From NCBI RefSeq assembly GCF_018614875.1, contig NZ_JAGGNW010000018.1, positions 1-64,000 of the forward strand: 64,000 nucleotides of DNA. Reading direction: 5' to 3'. The number at the start of each line of letters is the position of its first letter. The first letter of the stretch is position 1. Positions 31,230 to 40,379 of the stretch are shown piece by piece. The position numbers and the translations under genes were made by a program. This DNA comes from Variovorax paradoxus. Lineage in GTDB: Bacteria; Pseudomonadota; Gammaproteobacteria; Burkholderiales; Burkholderiaceae_C. The notes beneath the pieces are model-generated. The model saw nothing but the letters and a program-made list of their open reading frames with translations, was not told the origin of the DNA and did no database searches.

Positions 31230-31859
31230 TCAGCCCCGCGCGCGGCGGTTCGACATCACCACGTTGTCCTTCTCGATCGGCAGTCCGGCCTGCAGCGCCG
31301 CGATCCAGGCATCGGTGGTCGCCACGGCCGCGAAGTTGCTGTGGAACACGACGCTGAAGACGCGGTGGATTTCCTCGGCGCTGGCTTGGCCGGCTGCATT
31401 CGAATAGGGCAGCGCGCCACTCGCGTCCGACAGGAATTCCACGTTGAGTCCCCGGTGCATGGCTTCGAAAGCGGTGGATGCATCGCAGTTGTGGGTCATG
31501 TAGCCGGCCACGCTCAGCGTGTCGATCTCGTTGCGAGCGATCCAGTCGGCGAAGTCGGTGCCGGTGAAGACGCTGGGGAACGCCTTGGTGACCAGATGGT
31601 CGTGCGGCCGGCCGGCGATCTCGGGGTGCAGCTGCCCGTTGTGGGCGTCGGCCTGGAACACCGGCGCGCCCTTGGGGGCGTGGTGGCGCACCACGACCAC
31701 CGGCGTGCCGGCCGCGCGGGCGGCGTCCATGGCCTGCATGATCTTCGGCAGCGACTGTTCGACCGGTGGGTATTCGATCGGCAGGCCGCCGCCTTCGAAG
31801 TATTCGTTCTGCACGTCGATCACGACGAGGGCGCGGCGCGGTGCGGGGAGGGTGCTCAT
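31230..31859 (-). CDS. Isochorismatase-family cysteine hydrolase
   Basis: A 209-residue hydrolase. The catalytic triad can be placed: Asp in ALVVIDVQNEYF, Lys in the LVTKAFPSVF strand and the nucleophilic Cys in GYMTHNCDASTAF. Relatives hydrolyse isochorismate, nicotinamide or other amides; the exact substrate is unknown. It stands just upstream of and divergent from the GlxA-type regulator gene, so that regulator may control it. Confidence 0.88.
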   Translation of the reverse strand: MSTLPAPRRALVVIDVQNEYFEGGGLPIEYPPVEQSLPKIMQAMDAARAAGTPVVVVRHHAPKGAPVFQADAHNGQLHPEIAGRPHDHLVTKAFPSVFTGTDFADWIARNEIDTLSVAGYMTHNCDASTAFEAMHRGLNVEFLSDASGALPYSNAAGQASAEEIHRVFSVVFHSNFAAVATTDAWIAALQAGLPIEKDNVVMSNRRARG

Positions 31860-31960
31860 GGTCTGGTTCCTTCGGCTGTGTGTTTGGATGGGCTCGATTC
31901 TTCGCCTTCGGCCGCCCTGCCGAAAGTGGCCCGAAAGCCATTCATCGATAAGATCGGGCC

Positions 31961-32938
31961 ATGGCCCGTTCCAGCGCAGAAACCATCGCCGTCGTTGCCT
32001 TCGACGGCATCAGCCCTTTTCACCTGTCCGTGCCCTGCATGGTGTTCGGCGAAGACCGCACGGAGGCGGGCGAGCCCCGCTTTCGCGTGCGCGTCTGCGC
32101 GCCCGAGCCCGGCGCGCTGCAGACCAACGCCGGCTTCACGCTGGGTGTGCCGCATGGCCTGGAGGCGATCCGCCGGGCGCAGATCGTGGTGGTTCCCTCC
32201 TGGTGCGACGACGGACGGCCCGCGCCGCCCGCGCTGATCCGTGCGCTGCAGGCGGCGCACCGCCGCGGCGCGACCGTGGTCGGGCTGTGCCTGGGCGCCT
32301 TCGTGCTGGCCGAGGCCGGCCTGCTCGACGACCGACCGGCCACCACGCACTGGCTCCTGGCCGCGGCCTTCGCGAAGCTGTATCCGCGGGTGAAGCTGCA
32401 GCCCGAGGTGCTGTACGTGGACGACGGCAGCGTGCTCACCTCCGCCGGCACGGCCGCAGGCATCGACTGCTGCCTGCACCTGCTGCGTGTGCGCTACGGC
32501 GCCGAGACGGCGAACCGCGCCGCGCGGCGCATGGTGGTCGCGCCGCACCGGCAGGGCGGGCAGGCGCAGTACATCCAGCAACCGGTGCCGGCCGCCGCCG
32601 AGCGCGACCGCCTCACGCCGCTGCTGGAGTGGCTGGGCCGGCACCTCCACAGCTCGCACGAACTGGACGCGCTGGCCCGGCGCGCACTGATGAGCCGGCG
32701 CACCTTCACGCGGCGCTTCCGCGAGTCGACAGGCACCACCGTCGGCCAATGGCTGCAGAACCAGCGCCTGGCACTGGCACAGCGGCTGCTGGAGACCACC
32801 GACCGGGCCGTCGAGCGCGTGGCCACCGATGCCGGTTTCGGATCGGCGGTGTCGCTGCGAAAGCACTTCGCGGCGGCGTTCAAGGTGTCGCCCACGGCGT
32901 ACCGCAGGCAGTTCTCGCAGGAGGCCGCCGCGCTCTGA
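31961..32938 (+). CDS. GlxA-family transcriptional regulator (DJ-1/PfpI plus AraC)
   Basis: A 325-residue regulator. An N-terminal class I glutamine amidotransferase-like domain (residues 5-190) contains the nucleophile-elbow segment VVGLCLGAFVLAEAGLL. A C-terminal AraC-type DNA-binding domain (about 220-320) contains LARRALMSRRTFTRRFRES and AGFGSAVSLRKHFAAAFKVS. Regulators of this family respond to metabolites such as quaternary amines or amino acids. It is divergent from the isochorismatase-like hydrolase, its likely target. Confidence 0.9.
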   Translation: MARSSAETIAVVAFDGISPFHLSVPCMVFGEDRTEAGEPRFRVRVCAPEPGALQTNAGFTLGVPHGLEAIRRAQIVVVPSWCDDGRPAPPALIRALQAAHRRGATVVGLCLGAFVLAEAGLLDDRPATTHWLLAAAFAKLYPRVKLQPEVLYVDDGSVLTSAGTAAGIDCCLHLLRVRYGAETANRAARRMVVAPHRQGGQAQYIQQPVPAAAERDRLTPLLEWLGRHLHSSHELDALARRALMSRRTFTRRFRESTGTTVGQWLQNQRLALAQRLLETTDRAVERVATDAGFGSAVSLRKHFAAAFKVSPTAYRRQFSQEAAAL

Positions 32939-32956
32939 GCCGCGCGGCGACGGGGC

Positions 32957-34156
32957 TCAGGCCCCCGCTCGAAACCGCAGCGCCGCCTGCCGCACCACCT
33001 CCGCCAGCAGGCGCTCCTTGCCCTGCTTCTCGCGCAGCCAGCGCGCATCGTTGCGGTTGGCTTCCACGCTGGTGCGCAGTTCGCCGAGCGCCTGCGTGGC
33101 GTTGAGCGCCTCGCTGTGCCATTCGAGCTGCGTCATGGTCATGAGGATGTGGTCGCGCAGCGGCATGTGCTGGCCGCTGGCCGGGTCCACGTACACCGCG
33201 TCGAGCCCGAAGCGGCAGGCCTGGAAGCGGTTGTAGGTGTAGACGAGGTAGTCGTCTTCCGTCGGCTCGAAAGGCTGCTCCTGCAGGAACCAGGCGGCCA
33301 GCGACTGCACGTAGCCCGCGAGCGCGGCCGCGCGCTCGACGGTGAGCGGCGTGTCGAACACGCGGATCTCGATGGTGCCGAACTCGGGCTTGGGCCGGAT
33401 GTCCCAGTAGAAGTCTTTCATGCTGCGCACGACGCCGGTGCGGGTCATGCGCTCGAAATACGCTTCGAACTCCTTCCAGCTCAGCGTGAAAGGCGCGCGG
33501 CCCGAGAGCGGAAACGCGAATACCGAATTGAGCCGGGCCGAGTCGAACTGCGTGTCCTGCCCCTGCACGAACGGCGACGACGCCGACAGCGCGATGAAGT
33601 GCGGGATGTAGCGCGACATGCGGTGCAGCATCAACAGCGCCGCGTCGGCATCGGGGCAGCCGATGTGCACGTGCTGGCCGAAGATGGTGAACTGCTTGCT
33701 CAGGTAGCCGTAGAGCTCCGAGAGTTCGCGAAAGCGCGGCTTGTCGTAGATGCGCCGCTCGTGCCACTGCTGGAACGCATGCGTGCCGCCGCCCACCACC
33801 GCGATGTTGAGCTTGTCGGCGTTCTTGATGAGCGCCTCGCGGATCGGCGAAAGCTGCTTGATCACGTCCTGCGCCGAATGGCAGATGTCGGTCGAGATCT
33901 CGATCATGCTCGAGGTCATCTCGGGCACCACGCTGCCGGGCAGCGGGGTCTGCGCCATCAGCCGCAGCATGTCTTCCGCATAGGGTGCCAGGTCGTAGTC
34001 GTGCGTGTTGACGAGCTGCAGTTCGAGCTCCACGCCGAGCGACAGCGCTTCCGAGCGGGTGAAGGGTTCGAGCTTGACCACGCGGCTCGCGGGGTCCGCG
34101 GGCAGTGCGGCGGAGCGGAAGTCGTCGCTGTCGGGAAAAGCCATGGCCGCGGTCAT
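32957..34156 (-). CDS. Glutamate-cysteine ligase family 2 (YbdK-like) carboxylate-amine ligase
   Basis: A 399-residue GCS2-family enzyme, the group of weak gamma-glutamyl-cysteine ligases. Motifs are LGVELELQLVN at the start of the catalytic domain, MIEISTDICHS, and FGQHVHIGCPD with metal-binding histidines, then EFGTIEIRVFDTP. The start at 34156 overlaps the stop of the upstream antiporter gene by 4 bp. Pairing with a Kef-like transporter may link it to thiol metabolism (inference). Confidence 0.88.
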   Translation of the reverse strand: MTAAMAFPDSDDFRSAALPADPASRVVKLEPFTRSEALSLGVELELQLVNTHDYDLAPYAEDMLRLMAQTPLPGSVVPEMTSSMIEISTDICHSAQDVIKQLSPIREALIKNADKLNIAVVGGGTHAFQQWHERRIYDKPRFRELSELYGYLSKQFTIFGQHVHIGCPDADAALLMLHRMSRYIPHFIALSASSPFVQGQDTQFDSARLNSVFAFPLSGRAPFTLSWKEFEAYFERMTRTGVVRSMKDFYWDIRPKPEFGTIEIRVFDTPLTVERAAALAGYVQSLAAWFLQEQPFEPTEDDYLVYTYNRFQACRFGLDAVYVDPASGQHMPLRDHILMTMTQLEWHSEALNATQALGELRTSVEANRNDARWLREKQGKERLLAEVVRQAALRFRAGA

Positions 34157-35424
34157 CGCTGCGTGTCCTCCGTGGTGCTGAAGGCCTGGGGCGTCCAGGG
34201 CACCGAGCTTTCGCCCACCGCGTGAATGGCCACGGTGGCGAGCACGGCGCCCATCACTTCCATCAGGAGAATCGAGGGCAGGGCCACCTGCGTGATCATG
34301 GTGCCGAGCAGCGGCGACGCGGTGGTGAAGTTCGAGGCGATGAGCAGCGCGATCGACGATAGCGGCGACATCGCGCAGCCGACCCAGAAGGCTTGGTTCC
34401 AGCTCGCGCCGCTGCCCGGGTTGGCAATGGCCACGCCGGCGATCTTGGCGAACAGGCGGATGCCGATCACCGCCAGCACCACGCTGGCCACGGGCAGGGT
34501 CCAGTCGGCCTGCGCCGCCACGATGGACACCAGCACGAACATCAGCATGGTGAGCAGCGAAGAGGCCGTGCCGAGTTGCCGCTGCCAGGCCCAGGGCTTG
34601 GGATTCAGCGTCTTGAGCAGCAGCCCGCCGATCAACGCGGCCAGCGGCGCGGAGCCGCCGACGTGGGCCGTGAGCGCGCTGGCGGCCGCGATGAGCGCGA
34701 GCAGCAGGATCGAGGTGTTCTCGCTCGTCGGGCTCATGAAGCGCAGCGCCGTGCGCAGCGCCAGCGCCAGGATGCCGCCGATGACGAACGACAGGCCCAG
34801 CACCACCGCCACCGGATACAGCTTCTGCAGCAAGGTCTGCGGCGCCCGCTCGATCAGGCCGGCCTGCGCATAGCCGAGCGCCAGCGCGTAGAAGGTGTTG
34901 AGCGTGGCCAGCGTCATGGCGCGCTCGGTCACCGGCCCCGAGGCGCGGGTGTCGATGATCACGCGGCTCAGCACCGCCGGCGAGGCGACGATGGCCATCA
35001 GCGCGATCGGGTTGGCCACCGGATCGGGCAGCCCCAGCAGCTGCAGCATCCAGAACACGCCGAAGTAGGTGAGCGTGGCTTCGAGCAGGCTCTGCACCAG
35101 CACCATCGGGTTGTGGCGGAACCAGCGCAGCGGCAGCCGGCCGCCGGCCTCGAACAGCACCACGGCCGCGCCCAGCTCCAGCAGGAACAGGCTGATGCCG
35201 CGCAGCGGCCAGATCGCGCCCTCGAAGCCGGCCAGGCCGACCACGGCGCCAACCACCGAATAGCCCACCACCTTGGGCAGGCCCAGGTAGCGCTGCACCA
35301 GGTGGCCCGAGGCCGCCGCCGCGGCCAGCAGAAGCGACCACAGCACGGTGGGCAGGCCGGCCGAAGGGCGCAGCCACTCGGACCAGAAGCCCAGCAGGTC
35401 GTTGAAGAGGCTCGTCAGGTTCAT
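34153..35424 (-). CDS. Monovalent cation:proton antiporter (CPA2-type)
   Basis: A 423-residue membrane protein with about 12 hydrophobic helices and CPA2-type antiporter features: YLGLPKVVGYSVVGAVVGL near the N-terminus, IASPAVLSRVIIDT, and GGSAPLAALIGGLLLKTLN. No nucleotide-binding TrkA-N domain follows, unlike KefB/KefC. It is coupled on both sides by ATGA overlaps to the recombinase-named membrane gene upstream and the GCS2 ligase downstream. Confidence 0.84.
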   Translation of the reverse strand: MNLTSLFNDLLGFWSEWLRPSAGLPTVLWSLLLAAAAASGHLVQRYLGLPKVVGYSVVGAVVGLAGFEGAIWPLRGISLFLLELGAAVVLFEAGGRLPLRWFRHNPMVLVQSLLEATLTYFGVFWMLQLLGLPDPVANPIALMAIVASPAVLSRVIIDTRASGPVTERAMTLATLNTFYALALGYAQAGLIERAPQTLLQKLYPVAVVLGLSFVIGGILALALRTALRFMSPTSENTSILLLALIAAASALTAHVGGSAPLAALIGGLLLKTLNPKPWAWQRQLGTASSLLTMLMFVLVSIVAAQADWTLPVASVVLAVIGIRLFAKIAGVAIANPGSGASWNQAFWVGCAMSPLSSIALLIASNFTTASPLLGTMITQVALPSILLMEVMGAVLATVAIHAVGESSVPWTPQAFSTTEDTQR

Positions 35425-37391
35425 GCAGGTAGAAAAAAGCTGATGGGCCGGCTGCGCCAGCGCGCCCGGATGGCGCTGCGGATGCGTGCGCGGTCATCGA
35501 GGCCGACGCTGTGCGCGCGCAGCGCCAGCCGGAATGCGAAATAGAAACTCACGCTCACATTGAGCGCGCCGATCACCGGGATGGCCGCCACCGCCCACCA
35601 CAGCGCGGGCTGCTGGAGCACCGCCAGGCCCGTGGAGGCCGCGGCAGCCGCGATCTGCCCGGCCGACAGTGTCACGTGGCGCACGTCCAGCCCGAGCCCG
35701 AAGAAACCCGCGAATGCCGGCAGCAGCCCGAGCATGAGTCCGAGCGAGATGTTGGAGGCAATGCCCGAGATGTGTGTGCGCATGAAGGTGGCCCACCGGC
35801 GGGCGCGTGCGGCGCCCAGAAAAGCGCCGATGCGAGGGTTGTAACGCATGGCGGAGTCCAGGCGATGCAGGACAAAGGCGTTTTCTGTCCAGCCCGCGAT
35901 GATGCTGGCTGCGAACAGCAGCACGCCGGTCATGCCCGCGAAGAGCGCGGTCGGGCCCAGCAGCGAAAGCGATTGCAGCGTGGCCGCGGCGTGCGCCGCG
36001 TCCAGCAGCGGCCGGCCGAGTGCGAACTGCACCAGCAGGGCCAGCGCCAGCATCGCGGGCACCACCACGCCCACGTTGCCCAGCACGGCCGCCACCTGCG
36101 AGCGCACCAGGTGGGCCACCTCGTCGACGAAATCGGCCACCGCGGCGTCGGTCTTGATGTCGCGCAGCCGCGCCGCCATGGCGGGCGCCGTCATCGCCGG
36201 CTGCTTGGTGGCCAGCGTCAGGTGCAGCAGCTGGATCGCGACAAAGCTGGCGGCATACATCAGGCCCGACCAGAGCCCGCTCCAGAAGGCCGACAGGCCG
36301 AGCGCATAGATGCCGAACTTGAGCAGCACCGTCGCCGAGGTGAGCGCGCCGCCGCCCGCCGCCTTGCGCACCATCTGCAGGTAGCTGCCGCGGTCGCGCG
36401 TGATGTAGTGCTCGCCGGTCTCGGCGCTGCGCTCTGTCACCTTGGCCGCGAGCATCGAGGAGTTGGATGCGATCAGCGCGCGGATGCTGTTGCGCTCGCC
36501 GCCCGCCAGCACCAGCCGGCCCACCAGCCGCGCCACGCTGGGCGCGGGCGTGGCCGACATCAGGCAGTCGAGCAGTTCGCGGATGCGCAGCACCCGTTCG
36601 CGCAGCTGGCGCAGCCGGAACACCAGGCCGACCGAGATGCCGTTGTCCTCCAGGTGCGCGTAGACCGAGGAGGCGCTGGCGCGGCAGGCGTCGAGCCGGT
36701 CGCGGAATGCCACGAACGCGGCCTGCAGCGCCTGTTCGTCGCGGGGAGAGCGGAACATCTGCTCGCGCAGCGCATCGAGGTCGGACATCAGCGCATGGAA
36801 GGCGCGGCTTTCGCTCGCAGCGCTCATCCTGAGCCGCAATTCGGGCGAGAAGCCGGCCGCCACCACCTGGCTGCTGCAGTAGGTGACAGCGTCCATCACG
36901 GTGTGGCGCCAGCGCGGGGCGCCGTCGTCGTCCACAGCCGCATCGGCCAGCAGCGCGCCGATGCGCGCGAGCTGTGCTTCGTCGAGCAGCGCGATCCAGC
37001 CCGCGTCGAAAACGCCGGGCAGCACCATGCGAAAGAGATCCGAAGCGTCGGTGGTCTCGGGCGTGCCGGGCAGGATCTTCCGGCGCAGCCGTTCGGTGAG
37101 CTCGCTCACGAAAGCGGTGCGCGGCGCAAAGCCGTAGTCCGCCAGCAGCGCGGTCAGGTCGACCGCCTGCGTGAAGGCGCGCCACCATGCGCGCAGGCGT
37201 GCCTGCAGCTCGGGCCGCGCCTCGATCGCGTCGAGCAGCAGCGACACGCGCCCCACGGCAGCCTGCGGCGACGCACGGTCGCCGCGCAGCCAGTCGAAGA
37301 GGTCGATCAGCCAGATGTGGCGCTGCGCCACGTCCGCCGTCGGATCGAGCCGGGCCAGCAGCCCCTGCAGGTCAAGCGATGCAGCTGCCAT
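35421..37391 (-). CDS. COG4389 'site-specific recombinase' family membrane protein
   Basis: A 656-residue protein of the family annotated as site-specific recombinase (COG4389). The first 320 residues are soluble and helical (DVAQRHIWLIDLFDWLRGDR). The C-terminal half carries several membrane segments (VVVPAMLALALLVQFALG, GLMLGLLPAFAGFFGLGLD). No tyrosine or serine recombinase active site can be seen, so the family name is probably misleading. It is the first gene of a three-gene minus-strand operon with the antiporter and GCS2 ligase. Confidence 0.82.
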   Translation of the reverse strand: MAAASLDLQGLLARLDPTADVAQRHIWLIDLFDWLRGDRASPQAAVGRVSLLLDAIEARPELQARLRAWWRAFTQAVDLTALLADYGFAPRTAFVSELTERLRRKILPGTPETTDASDLFRMVLPGVFDAGWIALLDEAQLARIGALLADAAVDDDGAPRWRHTVMDAVTYCSSQVVAAGFSPELRLRMSAASESRAFHALMSDLDALREQMFRSPRDEQALQAAFVAFRDRLDACRASASSVYAHLEDNGISVGLVFRLRQLRERVLRIRELLDCLMSATPAPSVARLVGRLVLAGGERNSIRALIASNSSMLAAKVTERSAETGEHYITRDRGSYLQMVRKAAGGGALTSATVLLKFGIYALGLSAFWSGLWSGLMYAASFVAIQLLHLTLATKQPAMTAPAMAARLRDIKTDAAVADFVDEVAHLVRSQVAAVLGNVGVVVPAMLALALLVQFALGRPLLDAAHAAATLQSLSLLGPTALFAGMTGVLLFAASIIAGWTENAFVLHRLDSAMRYNPRIGAFLGAARARRWATFMRTHISGIASNISLGLMLGLLPAFAGFFGLGLDVRHVTLSAGQIAAAAASTGLAVLQQPALWWAVAAIPVIGALNVSVSFYFAFRLALRAHSVGLDDRARIRSAIRARWRSRPISFFLPA

Positions 37392-37440
37392 TTAATAAAA
37401 GAACAAAGAAACAAAAAGAACAAAGAAAGGAATCAGACCA

Positions 37441-37518
37441 GAAACACCGCGGAACCGGCTTTGCCGGGCCGCTGGTGTTGCTCCCTTGAGGGGGAGGCGG
37501 CTACACGAAGTGAGCCGC
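37441..37518 (+). repeat. Intergenic repeat, copy 2 of 3
   Basis: Starts gaaacaccgcggaaccggct and continues as in the other copies to about tacacgaagtgagccgc. It differs from copy 3 mostly in the second half. It lies upstream of the COG4389 gene. Confidence 0.8.
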
Positions 37519-37533
37519 ATCGGGGGTGGGTCA

Positions 37534-37612
37534 GAAACACCGCGGAACCGGCTTTGCCGGGCCGCTGGTGTTGCCCCCGGTAGGGGGTTGGCGAAGCGAC
37601 ACGAAGTGCGCG
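37534..37612 (+). repeat. Intergenic repeat, copy 3 of 3
   Basis: Shares its first 42 bp exactly with copy 2 and its whole length closely with copy 1 (read on the other strand). Copies 2 and 3 lie 93 bp apart in tandem between the COG4389 gene and apaG. Confidence 0.8.
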
Positions 37613-37627
37613 AAGACTGGGGGCGAG

Positions 37628-38023
37628 CTAATGAAGTACCCGCGAGACGGGCGCCCCGCCAATGTCCGCCTCCAGCACGAACATCGGAATCGGCACATCG
37701 AAGCGCTCGCCGTCCTCGGTCACCATGAAATAGCTGCCATGCATGGTGCCGCTCGGCGCCTGCAGGCGGCAGCCGCTGGTGTAGCGGAACGATTCACCCG
37801 GCGCCAGCAGCGGCTGCTGGCCGATCACGCCCAGCCCCTTGACCTCCTGCGCATGGCCGGAGGCGTCGTTGATGAGCCAGTGGCGGGCGATCAGCTGGGC
37901 GCTTTTTTCGCCCGCGTTGGTCACGGTGACGGTATAGGCGAAGGTGTAGATCTTGTCCTTGGGCGAGGACTGGTCCGCGAGATAGCGCGGTTCGACCTGG
38001 ACGCGGATGGGGCTCTGTGACAT
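37628..38023 (-). CDS. apaG: ApaG protein
   Basis: A 131-residue DUF525/ApaG protein with a fibronectin-like beta fold. Signatures are FAYTVTVTNAGEKSAQLIARHW, GVIGQQPLLAPGESFRYTSG and PSGTMHGSYFM. ApaG is linked to magnesium/cobalt resistance and to diadenosine polyphosphate metabolism in enterics, but its biochemistry is unclear. The ATG at 38023 is preferred over 38056 because it starts the conserved SQSPIRVQVEPRYL. Divergent from rpe. Confidence 0.93.
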   Translation of the reverse strand: MSQSPIRVQVEPRYLADQSSPKDKIYTFAYTVTVTNAGEKSAQLIARHWLINDASGHAQEVKGLGVIGQQPLLAPGESFRYTSGCRLQAPSGTMHGSYFMVTEDGERFDVPIPMFVLEADIGGAPVSRVLH

Positions 38024-38094
38024 GCGCGCGATGGTAACTGGAGCCTTCTCTTGCACTGCTTTCCGGGTTTTGCGCCGGCTGCGACAATCGGCGC

Positions 38095-38790
38095 ATGAGC
38101 ACGCCGTTCCGCATCGCCCCCTCCATTCTTTCCGCCGATTTCGCCCATCTGGGCGACGAACTGGCCAAGGTCATCGCCGCCGGCGCCGACTGGATCCATT
38201 TCGACGTGATGGACAACCACTACGTGCCGAACCTGAGCTTCGGCCCGATGATCTGCAAGGCCCTCAAGCCCTACGCCAAGACGGCCGACGGCGAGCCGGT
38301 GCCGATCGACGTGCACCTGATGATCCAGCCGGTCGACGCGCTGGCCGCGTCTTTCGCGGAAGCGGGCGCCGACTACATCAGCTTCCACCCCGACGCCTCG
38401 CCGCACGTGAACCGCAGCATCCAGGCCATCAAGGGCGCGGGCTGCAAGGCGGGGCTGGTGTTCAATCCGGGGCTGGGCCTGGAAACGCTCGACTGGGCCA
38501 TCGACGACATCGACCTGATTCTCATCATGTCCGTGAACCCCGGCTTCGGCGGGCAGAGCTTCATCGATTCGGCGCTGCGCAAGATCGAACTCGCGCGCAA
38601 GCGCATCGAGCAGAGCGGCCGCGACATCCGCCTGGAAGTGGATGGCGGCATCAAGGCCGACAACATCGCGCGCGTGGCTTCGGCCGGTGCCGACACTTTC
38701 GTGGCGGGCAGCGCAATCTTCAACGCCAAGGACTACGCGGCGGTGATCTCGTCCATGCGCGACCAGCTCGCGGGCGTGGGCGGCAAATGA
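38095..38790 (+). CDS. rpe: Ribulose-phosphate 3-epimerase
   Basis: A 231-residue TIM-barrel enzyme that interconverts ribulose 5-phosphate and xylulose 5-phosphate (pentose phosphate pathway, Calvin cycle). Signatures are APSILSADFAHLGDEL, WIHFDVMDNHYVPNLSFGP with metal ligands, PIDVHLMIQP, MSVNPGFGGQSFI and LEVDGGIKADN. Full length. Confidence 0.96.
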   Translation: MSTPFRIAPSILSADFAHLGDELAKVIAAGADWIHFDVMDNHYVPNLSFGPMICKALKPYAKTADGEPVPIDVHLMIQPVDALAASFAEAGADYISFHPDASPHVNRSIQAIKGAGCKAGLVFNPGLGLETLDWAIDDIDLILIMSVNPGFGGQSFIDSALRKIELARKRIEQSGRDIRLEVDGGIKADNIARVASAGADTFVAGSAIFNAKDYAAVISSMRDQLAGVGGK

Positions 38791-38800
38791 AAATCCGAGG

Positions 38801-39076
38801 TCAGCGCTTGACCTTGTCGTTGTAGACGCGGTCCGTCACCGGCCCGCGGTCGGTGTCCACGCTGCCGCGCTCGATGTCCTCGTGGCCCTTGCGGCCCACC
38901 TCGGGCGGCTGTCCGTCCTGTGCTTCCTGGCTGTCGGAAGACTGGTCGTGCTCGTGCGGCAGGCGCGGCGCCGAATCGCCGCCCTGTTCGATCTTGGTGT
39001 TGCCGCCGCCAGCGTCCCGCAGCGGATCGTTCGGATCGACCGGGGCCTTCGTACGGCGCTTGCTGCTGCTGCTCAT
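38801..39076 (-). CDS. Small hydrophilic protein, probably disordered
   Basis: A 91-residue protein made mostly of Ser, Lys, Asp, Glu, Gly and Pro (SSKRRTKAPVDPNDPLRDAG), so likely disordered and heat-stable, as in stress-related hydrophilic proteins. No domain recognised. The ATG at 39076 is preceded by GGAAC. It converges with rpe. Confidence 0.6.
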   Translation of the reverse strand: MSSSSKRRTKAPVDPNDPLRDAGGGNTKIEQGGDSAPRLPHEHDQSSDSQEAQDGQPPEVGRKGHEDIERGSVDTDRGPVTDRVYNDKVKR

Positions 39077-39286
39077 GGCACTGTTCCTTCGCGGAGCTTT
39101 CTGTGAGTGAGCCTGGAGCCTGCATGGCGCGGGCGGCGCATCCGGTAGGACAGGCGAGGCATGCCCTGTAGGCACTGCGCGCCGGGCCGCCGCGAGGACC
39201 GCAACTTCCTTTCCGCGCTCGATGTGCCGCTATGAAACGAGTAGCGTCTTTGCATACAGGGGAACGCCTCCGCAATAATCTCCCGC

Positions 39287-40300
39287 ATGTCCTCCGATCC
39301 TTTTGCCCGCGCCGCAACCGACAGCCTGCGCACCCACACGTTTGCCTCGCTGAATCCGGGCCCCCGGCTGCTCGTGCTGGGCGGCGTGCACGGCGACGAA
39401 ACCTGCGGCACGGCCGGGATCGAGCGCTTGCTGGCCGAACTCGACGGCGGCGCGTTCCAGCTGCTGCGAGGCCAGCTGACCCTGGTGCCCGTCGCCAACC
39501 CGCTCGCGCGGCGGCGCCTGCAGCGCGAAGGCGAGCGCAACCTCAACCGCCTGTTCAAGCCCGGCGCGGAGCCCGCGGATTACGAGGGCAAGGTGACCAA
39601 CGTGCTGTGCCCGCTCATCGAGCGGCACGACGTGCTGCTCGACCTGCATTCCTTCCAGAGCGAGGGCGAGGCCTTCGCGATGATCGGCCCGCGAGACAAC
39701 AGCGGCTCGCTGGAGCCCTTCGCGCGCGCCAGCGAGGAAGGGCTGCTCGCGCTGCACCTGGGCACGCCCATCGTGGTGGAGGGCTGGCTCGACATCTATG
39801 CCGCCGGGCTGGCGCGGCGTGCCTCAGGCGCCGAGGTTGGCGCGGGCGCGCTCGACTTCGGCCGCGGCACCAACGAATACATCCGCAATTGCGGCGGCTA
39901 CGGCGTCACGCTCGAATGCGGCCAGCACCAAGACCCGCAGGCGCCCGAGGTGGCGTGGCGCGCCATCCGCCGCGCGCTCGCGCTGCTGGGCATGGCGGCG
40001 CTGCCCCAGGGGTTGGTGGCGGAGCCGCCCAAGCCGCCCCAACTGCTGCGCCTGGCGAGCGTGACGGACCGGCTGCACGAGGAAGACAGCTTCGTGCGCG
40101 ACTGGGCCACCTTCGATCCGGTGCAGCGCGGCGAGCCGATCGGCATGCGCCACGACGGCACGCTGGTGAGCGCGCCGGACGACGGGTTCATCGTCTTCCC
40201 CAACGCGCTGGCGCTGCCCGGCGCCGAGTGGTTCTACTTTGCGCATCCGAGCGAGCGCGTGCTCGGGCCCGCGGCCACCGCCCCAGCCAGCGCCGCCTGA
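39287..40300 (+). CDS. Succinylglutamate desuccinylase/aspartoacylase (AstE-like) family protein
   Basis: A 337-residue zinc peptidase-like hydrolase. The metal-binding start GGVHGDETCGT supplies His and Glu, NPLARRRLQREGERNLNRLF is typical of the family, and a later His lies in DVLLDLHSFQ. Members deacylate N-acyl amino acids; the exact substrate is not clear. No arginine succinyltransferase genes are nearby, so naming it astE would be premature. Confidence 0.85.
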   Translation: MSSDPFARAATDSLRTHTFASLNPGPRLLVLGGVHGDETCGTAGIERLLAELDGGAFQLLRGQLTLVPVANPLARRRLQREGERNLNRLFKPGAEPADYEGKVTNVLCPLIERHDVLLDLHSFQSEGEAFAMIGPRDNSGSLEPFARASEEGLLALHLGTPIVVEGWLDIYAAGLARRASGAEVGAGALDFGRGTNEYIRNCGGYGVTLECGQHQDPQAPEVAWRAIRRALALLGMAALPQGLVAEPPKPPQLLRLASVTDRLHEEDSFVRDWATFDPVQRGEPIGMRHDGTLVSAPDDGFIVFPNALALPGAEWFYFAHPSERVLGPAATAPASAA

Positions 40301-40379
40301 ACCTACGGAAGGCGCCGCCGCGCTCCTACATCGCACGCCGGCCCGGGGCGCAGAGTTTCGAGGCTGAAGGAGTGTGTCC

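Noticed and set aside
35421..37391. Treating the COG4389 'site-specific recombinase' as a mobile-element gene
   Set aside because: No recombinase catalytic motif, several membrane helices and a housekeeping-type operon; no element boundaries around it.
35511..37583. Long plus-strand open frame (690 codons) across the COG4389 gene
   Set aside because: Composition artefact opposite a family-matching minus-strand gene; its product is low-complexity Arg/His/Gln.
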